This document shows positions 51,456-64,000 of a stretch of DNA of 64,000 nucleotides, one piece after another (the first letter of the stretch is position 1; each line of letters starts with the position of its first letter). Below the pieces are notes generated by a model. The model worked only from the letters and a program-made list of their open reading frames with translations, was not told where the DNA came from and ran no database searches. A program made the translations under genes and the position numbers. This DNA is from Taxillus chinensis (lineage: Eukaryota > Streptophyta > Magnoliopsida > Santalales > Loranthaceae): contig CM042091.1 of assembly GCA_023512835.1 (NCBI GenBank), positions 45,656,284-45,720,283 of the forward strand. Direction: 5' to 3'.

Positions 51456-53285
51456 AGATATGTGTGATATTGACTTTTCAAGCATTAATGCTAATTTAGT
51501 GTTTTGATTTTTTAAGTTTGTTGAGAACGACAAGCGATAGTAAGGGTTTTTCTTATCCTCTTTTTCTTTTTCATTATAGTCATATATTTCTGGTAAGGGT
51601 TTTCTTCTCATTCCCTTTTTCTTTTTCATTATAATCTATATTTCATTATTATTGTAAGGGACTTTTCTCTTCCTTCTTTATCTTGTTTTATTTGGCATTA
51701 TTATTATAAGAGTTTTATGTTTCTTATTCTTCTATTTCCATTTTATTGTTGAGAACATTAGTCTCTTTTTTAATCTCTCTTGATAATCTATCTATGATTG
51801 GGGTAGATAACCTTTTTGATATTCGTGGTTATCCTTGTTACTTTGAATGTTTTATTGAAATTTTATGTGATGCCTCGTGTTATGTATGTTAAAGTTGTTA
51901 TAACCTCTTATGTTTGGACAAAGTAAGTTTATGATGGGTGGTTCAGAAAGACCTCCAATGCTTGGGTAAAGAACATCCCATTGGAGAGTGTCAATCCTTG
52001 ATATATGTTATGTTATGATATGGTATCCTGGTAGTAACCTGGATCATGATGTTATGATACGTGTATCTCCCCCCCCCCAAACATAATCTTCCATGTTATG
52101 ATTTTCTTTGTGAAATGTTGATCAGTATGAGTGTAAATATTATATTTCCTATGTTCGATATCTTCATGATTTTCCCTTACCCCTTATGTTTACCTCATGG
52201 GCTATTTGAGCTCACCCTTTTTTATGATTTCTTTCCCCACCCCAACCCGGTAATTAAGGGATGGAGAAACTAGGATAAGGAGTCGAGAAGTGCTTGGAAA
52301 AAAGTTGTGTGAAAATTTAAAGATTTTTAAGTTGTTTGCTCGTTTTTTTTGTTATGTAATAATGGGTTAGGATCTTAGTCTCTAAACCCCAAACCTTAAG
52401 ATCTTGGATTGAAATTTGTAATAATGAATGGTTTGTTTGATTAAATAAGTAATAGTTTGAAATTGATTAAAATTTGTATATTTATTTTCCGGCTAACCCA
52501 CCCGGTTTGGAAGTTCAATTTTAGCCCACCTTAGCCAAAACTGTCTTTTTCGAGATAAATAATCTCCCTACCAGTGGAGTGTGGGAGGAACACACCTACG
52601 GAGCATGAGTTTCTCTAAAGCCAAAGAATTGAGGATGGCAACATCAGACAAGAGGGTTTCTTCGATGCGTTACTCATGTTACTTCGGTAACAACAATGCT
52701 ATGGCTGGGGTTCTTAAGCACGATGTTGAAAAAGGAATTGCAATGGCAAAGGATTAAGGAGAAGTTGACCTTGATAAGGAGAAGTTGTTTCCCAATTAAA
52801 AAAACAGGCTTCCTAAAAAGGTAAGAGAGTAAAAAATAAAAAAAGAATTCTTTTTAAAAAAATTTTTGAATCTAGATCTAGTGGAAGGAGATACTGATCT
52901 CCTAGCTAATGATAGTTTAGAAAGACCTTGAACTCCAGGATGAGGAAGATAATGACATCGTCGGCGTCAATTTTGTTATCGCCTTTAAAGAACATGACCA
53001 ATAGGGAAGCGTCGTTGACTGGTCATGGTTATCTTTGATAAAGTGCATTGTGAAATAGAAAGGGGGAGAGGGAAACACATCAGGCCATAAAATTTATAAG
53101 GGTGATTTAGTCAAAATTTCATTTAAGGTAATATTTCAATACCTGGAATGTGGGTGGAATCAATTTTACATTATTCAGGATAATTTGATTCCCAAGGCAA
53201 TGGTCTGTTTTTCTTTCTTTTGTGTATCAAATACAGGAATGGGAATGGATTTGATTTGATTTTATTCTCGTATACCAAATATGTT

Positions 53286-55807
53286 TGTCGGACCCCATTT
53301 TGTCCGGATTGGACATACTAACTCCATTTGATGTATATACCTTTTTGCTCATGACATATACCTTGTTGAATAGGTCCTTTGAGATTCCCTGCAATTTGTA
53401 CAAGATGGATGCATTGACACGAACTGGAAAGCCCAAAATGGATAACCACTGCTACAAGTCCCGGAAGTACCCCAAGACCAATACCAGGGAATAAAGGAGG
53501 AAATTTGGAGAATAACGCACTTGACTGAGCTCAATTCCGATGAAAAACGAAGAAGTTATGGCCAAAACAATTTTCATTGAAAAAAGTCAAACTTGCCAAA
53601 AGACGGTCAATGCCCCTAGTCAAACTGCCCGGAAAAGTGACTATGAGAAATTCTCCAAAACATCTATTTAGGCAAATACAGGTCTTTCCAAACAATCTCC
53701 CAAAGTTCACCCATTTTGGCATTTTTGGTGGGGGTAAAAAGGTAATTAAAAGTTTAAAAAAACAAAAAAAGTGACTCGTAGCCTCGAAGTGTCGGCAAGT
53801 CGAAGCTTCGAAGACTCGAAGCCTCGAAGCCTGTAAGCCTGTCGACACTCCGACCTGCCGACACTTTGACCCGTTGACCGTTGACCTTCGACCTACCGAC
53901 ACTTCGACCCGTTGACCATTGCCATTGACCTTCGACCCATCGACCTTTGACCCACCGACCTTCGACCCGTTGACCGTTGACCTTCAACCCTACCGACACT
54001 TCGACCCTTTGACCCGTTGACCTTCGCTGTTTGGCTTATTTCACTGGCTTCCTCGCTGTTTGATCACGTGATACGTTTTATTAGCTGACCCTTTTTGTCA
54101 GAGATGCTTTTCAACGCCTGTCAGTCACATATGTCAAATACAAACTTAAAAAAGGACAATCACGAGCTGCAGAGGTCGCTATTCCCTCCGACAAAAGGCA
54201 AAATCTGAAAATAAAAAATATGGCATCAATAATACAGCATTAAATGCTGCAATCAATGCAATCCAACCAATTCCTTTAAAAGCAGTCTTCTGTCCACGCG
54301 AAAAAGGGGGTTCGGCAGAGAGGAAAAAACAGAGTTCAGCCCCAGAAAATAAAAAAAGAAGAGAGAGATTGACGCCCACAAAAAGAAAAAGAGAGAGAAC
54401 GCCCAGATTACGCCCAGACATTGATTATGCCCAAGCTCTTCCTTTTCCCCAAAGTCTTCACATCAAAAAACGCCCAAGCTCCTTCCTAAGAAAATGCCCC
54501 AGTCCAGAGATTAAACACCCACGAAAATCAAAGAAAATCCCAGGAGTCTTCGTTCGAATCTCTCTCTAAAAAAAACCACGAAAATCCCAAAAAAAAAAAT
54601 CCCAAGAGCCTTTCTCCAATCTTTCCCCACTTCCAGTTTACCTCCGGCGTCAATTTCAAACTTCAACTAAGCTCCGGCGCACTGCAAAGGCGCGGGTTCA
54701 CAGCTTTCCACTGAATTTGGAGGTTCGTCCAGTACTACCGACGCCAGCAGGAGAACTCGGACGTGGTGATCTTTAAAGTTGGTATACTTACCCTTTTTAT
54801 TGTTTTCTCTTCCTTTTTTCACTTATTTGTATTTCGTTTTATTTTTGTTTCCTCTCTTTTAGCGTTGTAATCATTTCTATTTTGCTGGTTTGTTTTGTAT
54901 ATTTTGTTATATATATACTTGTAATATGTAAACAGTAAAAGAAAAGGTAAAAAAGAAAAAAAGAAAAAAAAGAGAGAGAGAGAGAAAGCTAGAAAAAAGG
55001 GGGGCACAAAAAAAAAGAGATGAAAAGAAAGAAGAAAAAAGAGTGACTTTATTTTTGCTTATTTATGGATGTCATAATCACACACTCCACGTTTATTTTA
55101 TGTGTTCATTACTTTGATATGCATTTGTAACAAGCGTGACTTTGGATTTTCAAAACAAAATAGAAAAAAAGGGTTTGCCAAAAAAGAAACAAAGAAAAAC
55201 AAAACAAAATAAAACAAACAAAACGTTTTTCCAAAACAAAAAAACAAAAACAAAACAAAAACAAAACGTTTTTTTTTTAACAAAACACAAAAACCAAAAA
55301 ATGTTTTCTAACCCAAAAAACCAAAAAAAGAAAAATAAAAAAACATATTTCTATTTTTTAGGACTTTAATTTCCAAAATAAAACCAAAAACCAAAACAAA
55401 CCTCAAGGATCTCATTCCCCACTTCAAACAAAAAAACCAAAACTTTTAGGATTCCCATTAGAAATTTAGGGTAAATCCATTTTAACCATGACTTTAATAA
55501 ATAACTTAGCTAAATAAAAATCATAGACTTTTTAGAAAATCTAACCAGTCGTGGAAGTGCAAATAAAATAGAAAACCTCATCCTCCGAAAATAGATACCG
55601 AAAGGGCGCTGTAGGGGTGCTAATCCTTCCCTACACGTAACCAACTCCTGAACCCTTCTCTGATAACGCAGACCACACCTTTAAACTACTCAAAGTACAG
55701 GGTATCCAACTGTACCCCAAAAACAGTTGGTGGCGACTCTAAATTTCTCACCATTGGTTTAGTTTAAGCCCACCTCAAACGGGCCCGGACGAAAACCAGT
55801 GATGACA
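53286..55807 (+). mobile_element. Solo LTR, family 2 (2522 bp)
   Basis: Begins tgtcggacccc and ends aaccagtgatgaca, flanked by the perfect 5-bp duplication ATGTT (53281-53285 and 55808-55812). It contains a minisatellite (53770-54010), A-rich ac/ag runs (54950-55330), and the ggtggcgactct phrase common near the 3' end of plant Ty3/gypsy LTRs. No internal coding region. Confidence 0.88.
53770..54010. repeat. Minisatellite of cttcgacccgttgac units
   Basis: Degenerate 13-17 bp units such as cttcgacccgttgacc and ctaccgacacttcgaccc, inside the family 2 LTR. The short open frames on both strands come from this repeat. Confidence 0.85.
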
Positions 55808-55817
55808 ATGTTATTAA

Positions 55818-58421
55818 TGTAATGACCCGTATTTGATTAGGACTAATAGATAGCCATGCTAGGCGACTGGAAACATCTGGACAATATTGTGTTCGTCAAT
55901 ATGATCATTTTGACTGTACTTGGACCCAATTCCGGATCGGGACCCCGAGTAGCTCGCTTGTTGACTTTCTCGGGATTTGTTGGTTTACCTTGCATTTGAG
56001 AGGTCAATTGGCCAGGTTGGAAACCATCTAGATAGTAATGTACTCGCCATTTCAAGCATTTTGATTATATTTGAGCTCAATTCGGAGTTCACGACCCTAG
56101 GAGGTCAAAGGGTCAATTATTATTTTAAATGTTAATTAATTAATGATTAATTAACAAGGAACGTAGTCAATATAAATAGAAGGAAAAGAAGGAGAGCTTC
56201 CATATTACATTATTGTGTGTGTGTGTGTGTGTGAGCGCTTGGAAGCTTGAAGTCTTGATAATTTGGGGTAAGTGGAGCTCGTGAATTCAAAGAATCATTC
56301 CAGATAGGTGTTCCTAAACTCCTTACCTTGATTCTATCTTGATACACATGATTCGATCATGATCTATGTGATTTCGTATAAACCCTAGGTTTTGGGGAAA
56401 ACTCAATTTTGGGTTAAATCTTGTGATTTAAGTGCATGATATGTGATTAAAACCTGATACGTAGTATTAGTATGAGTTTTATGAGTTTTCGGAGGGTTTG
56501 TGAGGGTTTCAGGGTCATTGGGTTAACTTCAACGAATAGGCTAGAAACGACGATGAACAATAATATTAGCGAATTGTGAGGTTTAGGACTCGAGGAAGCC
56601 TCAAGACAGTGAACAGTCGGTGGGATGGACTTTGGAATTGGAGGTTTCGAATGTTAGTTTCAAATGTGTTGTTCGAATGTAGTTTCAAATGTTAGTTTCG
56701 AAGGTTCAAAGGAAGGTTGAAGGTAGGTTCGAAGAAAGGTTTGAAGGTAAGTTCGAAGAAAGGTTCGAAAGAAGATTCGTGAAAGAGATTCGAAGTAGAG
56801 TTCTAAAGTACCGTTTTACAAAACTATGGACTATTTACATTGTAAACTTTTATGCTTCTCCACATTTAAATATATTTAAGTTACAATATAAATAAGAAAA
56901 TACCCTTCATTTGGATCCAAAATACCTCATAGTAAAATCTCCAAAAATTAGGTTACCTTAAAGCACTAGTAGCAGATTCTCTATCGAAGTCTATTTCCCT
57001 ATATTTAGGGAAAGAAGTTAAAAAGTCATAAAATCATCCCCACTGCAGATACCTTATATTTAACTTTCTCTATGTGGTTTGTATAGTGTTTCCCAATGTA
57101 TTGGGAAGCACTATTCACTCCTTATAATTATTAAATTATATATAAAATTTTCTCCCACCTCTCTCCTTCATGTTTCCCATAACATTTACTTTTATTTTAT
57201 ATTAAATTATAAAAACTTTATTATTAAATAAAAAAAGTAGTATAAAATATTTTTTAATGATATAGAAATTGATTTAGGGAATCTATTATGGTGTATATTC
57301 ATAAAGGGAAGCAAAAAGTAGTTTAAATATGTAAATTTAAGGAAAATGATTGGGTATATGATGTTAGTGCTCTTAGTTATGATATGAGGAATCATTACCG
57401 GGACTTCTTATTTCAAGAAAACACTTTCTATGAAAAATCTTCTTCCTTGGTCAAGGCATGGGGATCAATTTGTGAAGACTAGCCTCAGTCATAGAGGGAG
57501 TGTTATGAACCTTAATGTCATACTGGTGATGGTGTGTTGATTTGAGGTTGTGTTATGTGGTTGGCATGACAGGTTTAAGCCTGGATTGAGCCGTTGAGCT
57601 CGTGGTGACAGGCTAAGATCTAGGTTGAGTTTTTGAGCTCATAGTGACAAGCTAAGGCCTGGGTTGAACTGTTGAACTCGTGGTAACAAGCTGTCAAAAC
57701 CGCTACTAAGGCCAATAAAAGCCGCCACTAAGTCCATGTTTTTTTTGTAATGTGTGGTCTAAGTTGAGCTATTGAGCACATAGTACTAGGGCTAAATGCC
57801 CTAAGCTATGATCCTATTGAGAATCATGGACAAGCTATCCTGTGTGGATAGGCTGGGTCCTAATGTTTGTTTGCAGACTGGGTCCTGATGTTTGTTTAAA
57901 GGCTGAGTCCTGATGATTTTGCTCACTACACTGTGCACGAGTACACTGAGCATGTAGTATAGACTTATCTATCTTGCATAGTATAGTGATGTGGTGTTAT
58001 GGGGTCACCTACTGAGCTTGTAGCTCACCCCTACTTTGTTGTTTATCCTTTTTAGGTATGACCCGGGACTAGTGGAAGACTTTCTTCCAAGAGGACGTGT
58101 CCAATATTCTTATGTATGATACAGTATTATATTCTATATTGATTATGTATTGTATCTCGGACATGCGTTTATGGACAGTTGTATTTGCACATTGTTTGTG
58201 ATGTGATGTCTGTATGACTGTTTGACATATTATATGCATGTTGATATATAGGAAAGTACATGATTACCCTTGATGTATGACTGTACATATTTGCATGATT
58301 GAGACAGCACTCGCGGTGTAGTCTCTATTGGTGTTTGTCACCAACCCTTTGACCTTTTAGGTGCGAGCTAAGGAAAATCATATTCCCGGTTTCAAGTTCC
58401 TTGGAATTTGGGGGCGTGACA
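55818..58421 (+). mobile_element. Solo LTR, family 3 (2604 bp)
   Basis: Begins tgtaatgacccg and ends gggggcgtgaca, flanked by the perfect 5-bp duplication ATTAA (55813-55817 and 58422-58426). It has a tataaatag motif (about 56171), a (TG)n run (about 56213-56231) and a ttcgaag minisatellite (about 56640-56800). A decayed inverted relative lies at 13880-15960. No internal region. Confidence 0.9.
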
Positions 58422-58426
58422 ATTAA

Positions 58427-58618
58427 GGTTTGTAAAAGATGAGAAACAGATTAAAGAACTCATTCGTTTTATAGAATTCATTTAGTGTGGTATTAAAAGA
58501 TTTTTTATAAAATGGGCTAGTCCTTGCCAATCATTTACCATGGGGGTCTAGTTAAAACATAAAAAGAGAGAGTTAGAATCCATTGGGAGGAGATGGTATA
58601 TATTTGATGAGTGCATTT

Positions 58619-58667
<49 letters not shown>

Positions 58668-61600
58668 CATATATTACTTATCTTTGATTGTTGTTGACGA
58701 TATAATTTGTATGATAATATGTTATTATTTTATTGTTTTGTTTCTTTTTTGTGTTTTTGGTGGACTTTGTGTTCTTTTATAAGACATTATTTTGTTTTCT
58801 ATTTGTAATTGAATTTTTAGCCATGAGCTAGTCCTCGTGTTTAGGGGTTGGGAGTAGCTTTATCCCAATCGAATATTCTCTGCATGATAATTTAATTGAG
58901 AACTTGATTCTCTTTATCTCTTCATGTCTTTCTACCACGATATTATTGTAATGTGTTTAATCAATATATTACATTCCTCAGGTAATCAAATGAATGATCG
59001 AAAGATAAAAACTTATTACTAAAACCCTATAAAGAGAATTAAGCTTCGTGTGTCACAAAAGTATACAATTTTACAAATGAGAAGCGTTATTTGGTTGTCA
59101 AAAGATTTTAATAGATTTAATTCTATCACAACGAGCCATGAATGTAGACTATTGTTAGATTTAAATATATCATTATTTATGCGAGAGTAATTGACAATTA
59201 CAACGGGATAAGTCACCCTGAAGATAAAGAGAGAATTAATTTAATTAATTTTATGTATAAATAAGATATTAAGGAGTAGTGAAACCTTAAACCCTAGGCG
59301 CTTGTTCCACTAATATCTCTTTCACATAATTTATTTAAAATATTGTTTATATTTAATTTAATAAATTTACTTTGTGTAATAATTCACCGAATTAAAATAG
59401 ATTGCCTAAACAATAAACGCATAAGAATTTTAAGGATTCTTATCTCTTGTCCCTATGGGATCAACCCGCATTTGTTGACTAAACCACAATTACATCATTC
59501 CTTTGCGGTTAATATAAGTGGTAAAACACCCTTATCAATATTTAGACAAAGTATATACATTAAGTAGTATGGTGACTTGTTGCATCTAACAAAAGTGCCT
59601 ATTGAAAAATTGATGGTTAAAATGCTTGTTTATTTTTGAGATCCTAGGTGCAGATGTGCATTTCTACTTTAACGACATTGACTAGACTCTTAGCCAAGAA
59701 TAGTATAAGAATATAATAAGCATATCCTTAAAAACTTTAGTATGAGTTTTCTAACTCCACCAACAAAGACCAGCGATCTTTAGTACAAATGCAAGGGAAT
59801 GTATATATAAATGGATGGTTGAGCATGATTTTTTTAAATATGATTATTTTTCAAAACTGTAGGCCCAGATGAATTTCTGCCACTCATAAATACTTTTAAA
59901 TTTGTCGGGCTCATAATTTTAAAAAACAATCATATTTTCAAAAATAATATCATCATATCAAACGTTAGCTAACCTTAATATCATAAAAAACAATCCTGAT
60001 TTTAAGATATTACAAAAATAACAGTATAGATTACTTTATGCTTGTATGCAAGATAGGAAAAAAATTATTAATCTATAAAATTTGATATAATAATTATATA
60101 CAATAAATTTTTTTGGCTAATCTCATCTCATGAGGGGGGTAAATAAATAAATATATTAAAATTTTTAAATAATAATAAAAATTTAATGACCATTAGAATA
60201 TCCCAAAATCAAAGAATATATAATACATTCAAAACAAAATTTAAATTAGGGTCAAATCTCATTAGCTTTTTGAGAAAAAAACTATGCAAACAAGCATGAA
60301 ACAAAAATAAATAGAAATATCTTAAAATCATAAAAATAAAGGTACATTACATTATAAAATTAAAATTTTATTTATAGTTGTATTTGTGTGTTATATTTGC
60401 CATATATATTCTGTCAAAAGGAACGATAATGATTATCTACTCACTAAGTTATATAGTAGCAAAAATACATGTGTTGTACTTTGTCCAATCCCTAACCTAA
60501 AATAAGAAGACATACAACCAAAAATGTATATTTTATTATGGTTCAAATTCAAATTTTAAAACAATTTTGTTTGAACTTTACTTATCGTAATTACTCCAAA
60601 ATTTTGGATTTTTATAATTTTCCTCGTTGTATAATTATATAACAAATTTTTTATAATTTACTTTAGGATTGTAATGCAATTTATTATAAATTTATATTTT
60701 TGCCTCAATTAATCATTTTTTGTTCGAATTAACACATTACTATTTTAGTCACCAAACATTACTCCATTTTGCACCATCTAAACTTCTAAAAAAAGTATTT
60801 GGCCACCCTTATACCAAAGAGTAGCCACCAAAAAAATTGAAATCAAAAGAAAACGCAAAAGGTTCGAGATCGCGCCTTGTTTTAATTTCTATGGTTAGAC
60901 TATAATAAAATAATAACAATAAAAAAAGACTTTGCTAATTTACTAGCTGTTTGTGAATAACTTGCCTAGAACGTGAAAAGATTATGTATTGTATCTCAAT
61001 AGCAGCACTTTGCATCAATCAATTGTTACAAATGTTAATATTATATTTTAGTAGCATATAGAACTATAGAAGATAAATTAAGGTGCCTATAAACCTCCTA
61101 GATTTGTTGATTGGTACCTATGGTAATTTCAACTCCCATCAATGCTAGATATTTCCATCAATACAACAATAAAAAAAATTATTTCTCAAAATAGGCCACA
61201 ATTAGATTACTTTAATATCATAAAAAACAGTATAGATTACTTTATCATAAAAATTATTTCTCAAAATAGGCCACAATTAGTACATATTAGTCAACCTCAT
61301 CATCATCTTTTTGCCTAAATTGGTCTAGCAGTATGAGTGTTGCCCTCCATAGGGTACAGTACCTTACTGGACTATATTTATTATTCACTAATTCTCAAGA
61401 TCATTTATATACTATAGTAAATTTATGTAGCTATAATTTCATGTTATTTTACTAGTCATTTTGCCCTATATTTTACAGATATTTGGTTCCCAAGTTGCTG
61501 AAAAAAAAAGGTTTATGAAAAAAACTGACTCTCTCCTCTTCTAATGTCTAGTTGAAGCCTTCAGCAAATGTAGGCGTCCAAAATTGAATCGGGGTTTCGT

Positions 61601-62040
61601 CGGTAATCGAAAATGTACTCATGATTGGCACAAGGCATAGTCCTCGACTTTGAAGGTCGTGCTTCAAATTTTCGGGATTTGTTGATCTACAAGAAGCCTG
61701 CATAATTGTTTTTTTAGGTAAGTAACCACATAATACTTAATACTCGTAATAATATAAAAACAAATGTAGAGGATTTAATAAAAACAATTCAAGTGAAAGC
61801 CGGTTCTCGCTATGATGCTTCGTATAAAAAATAAAAGAAAATAAGTGTTTATTATATTTTATTTTATTTTAAATTTTCTTGTTTTCTTATAAATAAACAC
61901 TATAGTTATTTATTTAGAAATATCTCATACATTATTAAGTTTTTATCAACTTTACATTGATTTTATTAATTTTATATTTGACTTCCTAGAATTAAATATT
62001 TGTTTGAGAGATTTGATTGTAACGATCAATCGCTCATTGT
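58427..62040. other. AT-rich spacer, no gene seen
   Basis: Contains a long (AT)n microsatellite (about 58622-58663). The rest is unique AT-rich sequence with a short direct repeat near 61175-61275 (tttctcaaaataggccacaatt, twice). No coding region or RNA gene recognised. The right part may include a decayed LTR of the downstream element. Confidence 0.5.
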
Positions 62041-62057
62041 TTTTTTGCTTTCACATT

Positions 62058-64000
62058 ATGGCAGCATCAAAGTAAGGAATTTCTTATGAAGATGTTGCTG
62101 AATCAAATGTTAGTGGTGTTTGTGTTGCTAACGAGGTTCAAAATGTGAGTCTATGAAGCTAATCAATGGTTTTCGAGGAGGGTTTTGATGTTTTAGGTCA
62201 AAGAATCCAACACGTGAGCTGCAACTTGAGGGCTTGACTGAATGTGTTGACTTGATCGATGTTAGAGGTCTCAGTGGAAGATTTTTTGGTGAGGGACAGC
62301 CAAGAGAGAAGAGATGACATGATTATACCAATCAGATTGATTTGGGCGATGATTTATTTGAGTATGTTAATTTGAGGGAAAGAGACGAATTTATGGATCC
62401 AAACCCTATGCGTGGTGTTACCATTAAAGCACAACAGTTCTTAGAGGATAATTCATCAGAAAAGAAAGAGTTCTTGTAAAGCACGATGACCGTCAATGAG
62501 AGATCGCAAAGGATATTGGAGGACTCATTAGGGCTATAATCGAGGAGATGTGATCGATTATCGTTTGAAGGTGGATATCCCATCTTTCAATGGTAGTCTC
62601 GACATTAAGACTTTCCTCGATTAGTTGGCAAAGGTTGAATGGTTTTTTAATTAGATGGAAATTTTGGAGGATTCAGAGTGATATTAGTGGCTTATAGACT
62701 GAAGTGAGGAGCTTTAGTGTAGTGGGAGAGATTGTAGAGTCAAAGGCAATATAAAAGGAATGGCCAGTGAGGAACTAGCCTCGAATGAAACAGTTATTGC
62801 AGTGAAATCTCCTATCAGTAGATTTTGAGGAGATATTACTCCAAAAACATTAACGTTAATGCCAAGGGATGTGATTATTTCATTAGTGAAAAAAGTTATT
62901 TGCAATGCACACCATCACTAGTGGAACATGGTGGCCAGTGAGAGGACCATGATCAACCCAATCATGCCCACATAGGAAATGGCCATGGAAATCAACAATT
63001 GATTTCCTTATACCATTAGATGGATCAAAGCTGCAGAAATAGTTGTAGTGACAAAGAGGTACAAAGTATTAATTATAATCGACAAATACCATGATGAGGT
63101 TTATTATAATGTTGTAGATATGGATTTGTGTCACTTGTTATTAGGCAAGCAATGCTAGTTTGATGTAAATGCTTAACATTTGATAGAGGAGAACAATTAT
63201 AAGTTAGAGAAAAGTGAGGAGAAATTCAATTTATTGCCCTTGAATGAGGAATTTCATTTCAAAACTCATAAAGTCATGGAGCGATCTTTCTTAATAGTGA
63301 CTCAATTTGAGATAGACTTAGTTGAGGATTTGAAAGAGACGAGAGAGCTACATGCTCTTATAGTGAAACCAAAAGTTTCTTATGATGATAAATCAAAAAT
63401 AGAGGTACCAGATGTGATTAAGGCCATGTTAGAGGAATTTTCAAATATGGTTCCAGATGATTTTATAGAAGGGTTGCTACCTTTAAAGGACATCCAACAT
63501 CAGATAGATTTGGTATTCGACACCAATTTTCCAAATATGCCACATTACAGTATGAGTCTGAAAGAGGCGAAGATCTTACAAGAGAAGTTTCAAGAACTGT
63601 TAGATGAGGGATTCATTTTTAATAGTTTGATTTTGTGTGTCGTGTCAGCTTTATTGACTCCTAAGAAAGATGAGAGTAGAAGGATATGTGTCGATAGTTA
63701 TGTTATTCAAAATGATTAGTGGGTATAAATTTCTTGAGTTCTTCTATGTAAAGTTATTATTTGGCGATTATTTGTATAGTCAGCTGACATGATGTGTATT
63801 TATTAGTTAACAAGTTTTAATATACTTTATTGTGTTCGATAAATGCATGCAAAATCATCTGACTATGCAACAATGACGCAAATGATGGCTGCAAAAAGCA
63901 TTTCTCAAATTTCTAATATCCTGATTAGATGACTTGTTGGCTATCACTTGAGTGGAGCTCAAGTGTTTTCTAAAATTGATTTACACATTGGTTATCATCA
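62058..64000 (+). pseudogene. Decayed Ty3/gypsy gag-pol, runs off the window
   Basis: Relics of gag and pol in order. The gag part at about 62555-62750 reads DYRLKVDIPSFNGSLDIKTF, then a stop where Trp is usual, and LAKVEWFFN. The end of the protease region at about 63075-63160 reads DEVYYNVVDMDLCHLLLGKQC. Reverse transcriptase at 63180-63719 has LPLKDIQHQIDLVF, FPNMPHYSMS, LDEGFI and ALLTPKKDESRRICVDSYVI. After a stop and about 190 bp of foreign-looking sequence, RT resumes at about 63935-64000 (LSGAQVFSKIDLHIGYH). Internal stops, a missing zinc knuckle and the interruption mean it is not functional. Integrase, if present, lies beyond 64000. Confidence 0.85.

Larger units (their letters stand above)
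49965..52994 (+). mobile_element. Possible large solo LTR or LTR remnant
   Basis: Starts tgtaagacccgcaaaat and could end aaagaaca, with TGACC on both sides (49960-49964 and 52995-52999). A single 5-bp match over 3 kb can arise by chance, so this is tentative. It has a promoter-like cataaatag (about 50182), a poly-C tract and a (TA)n run, and no coding frames. Confidence 0.35.

Noticed and set aside
54819..55369. Phe- or Lys-rich open frames
   Set aside because: They come from A-rich low-complexity sequence inside the family 2 LTR.

Overview
This is nuclear DNA from a flowering plant, most likely a dicot. The signs are GT-AG introns, a TPS-a type terpene synthase, a single-B-box zinc finger protein, a tandem array of S-locus-type lectin receptor kinases, and AT-rich spacers full of LTR retrotransposon and MITE remains. 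I cannot name the species from sequence alone. All exon boundaries were read by eye and checked by reading-frame phase and family motifs.

Layout. 1-5800: repeats, an inverted-LTR retroelement remnant, and a tandem duplication that leaves an orphan copy of the terpene synthase promoter. 5800-8658 (+): a seven-exon sesquiterpene-synthase-like gene with at least two frame breaks, scored as a pseudogene. 9.7-10.2 kb (-): a BBX28/29-like B-box gene with a G-box upstream. 11-21 kb: spacer with decayed LTRs in minus orientation, a MITE and minisatellites. 21.2-21.5 kb: a decayed, duplicated piece of receptor-kinase exon 5. 22.7-44.4 kb (-): three G-type lectin S-receptor-like kinase genes, each with seven exons in the same phases. 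When spliced they give open frames of 829, 834 and 817 codons, so all three look functional. The spacers between them (5.6 and 5.5 kb) hold a MULE transposase fragment, a long inverted repeat, two hAT-like elements and a Tourist-like MITE.

44.5-58.4 kb: a nest of solo LTRs. Three have perfect 5-bp target-site duplications: 47299-49170, 53286-55807 and 55818-58421. The last two are separated only by their own duplicated target bases, and the first sits inside the end of an older LTR of the second family. 58.4-62.0 kb is AT-rich spacer. 62.0-64.0 kb (+) is a decayed Ty3/gypsy gag-protease-RT region that runs off the window.

Functionally the window is a receptor-kinase cluster (cell-surface sensing) next to a dead or dying terpene synthase and a light-signalling-type B-box gene. 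I saw no prokaryotic features, no CRISPR, no rRNA and no confident tRNA. The most unusual material is structural: the long inverted repeat between identical direct repeats at 28.2-30.9 kb, the palindromic LTR remnant at 1.3-2.3 kb, the back-to-back solo LTRs, and TIR elements with C-rich cores.
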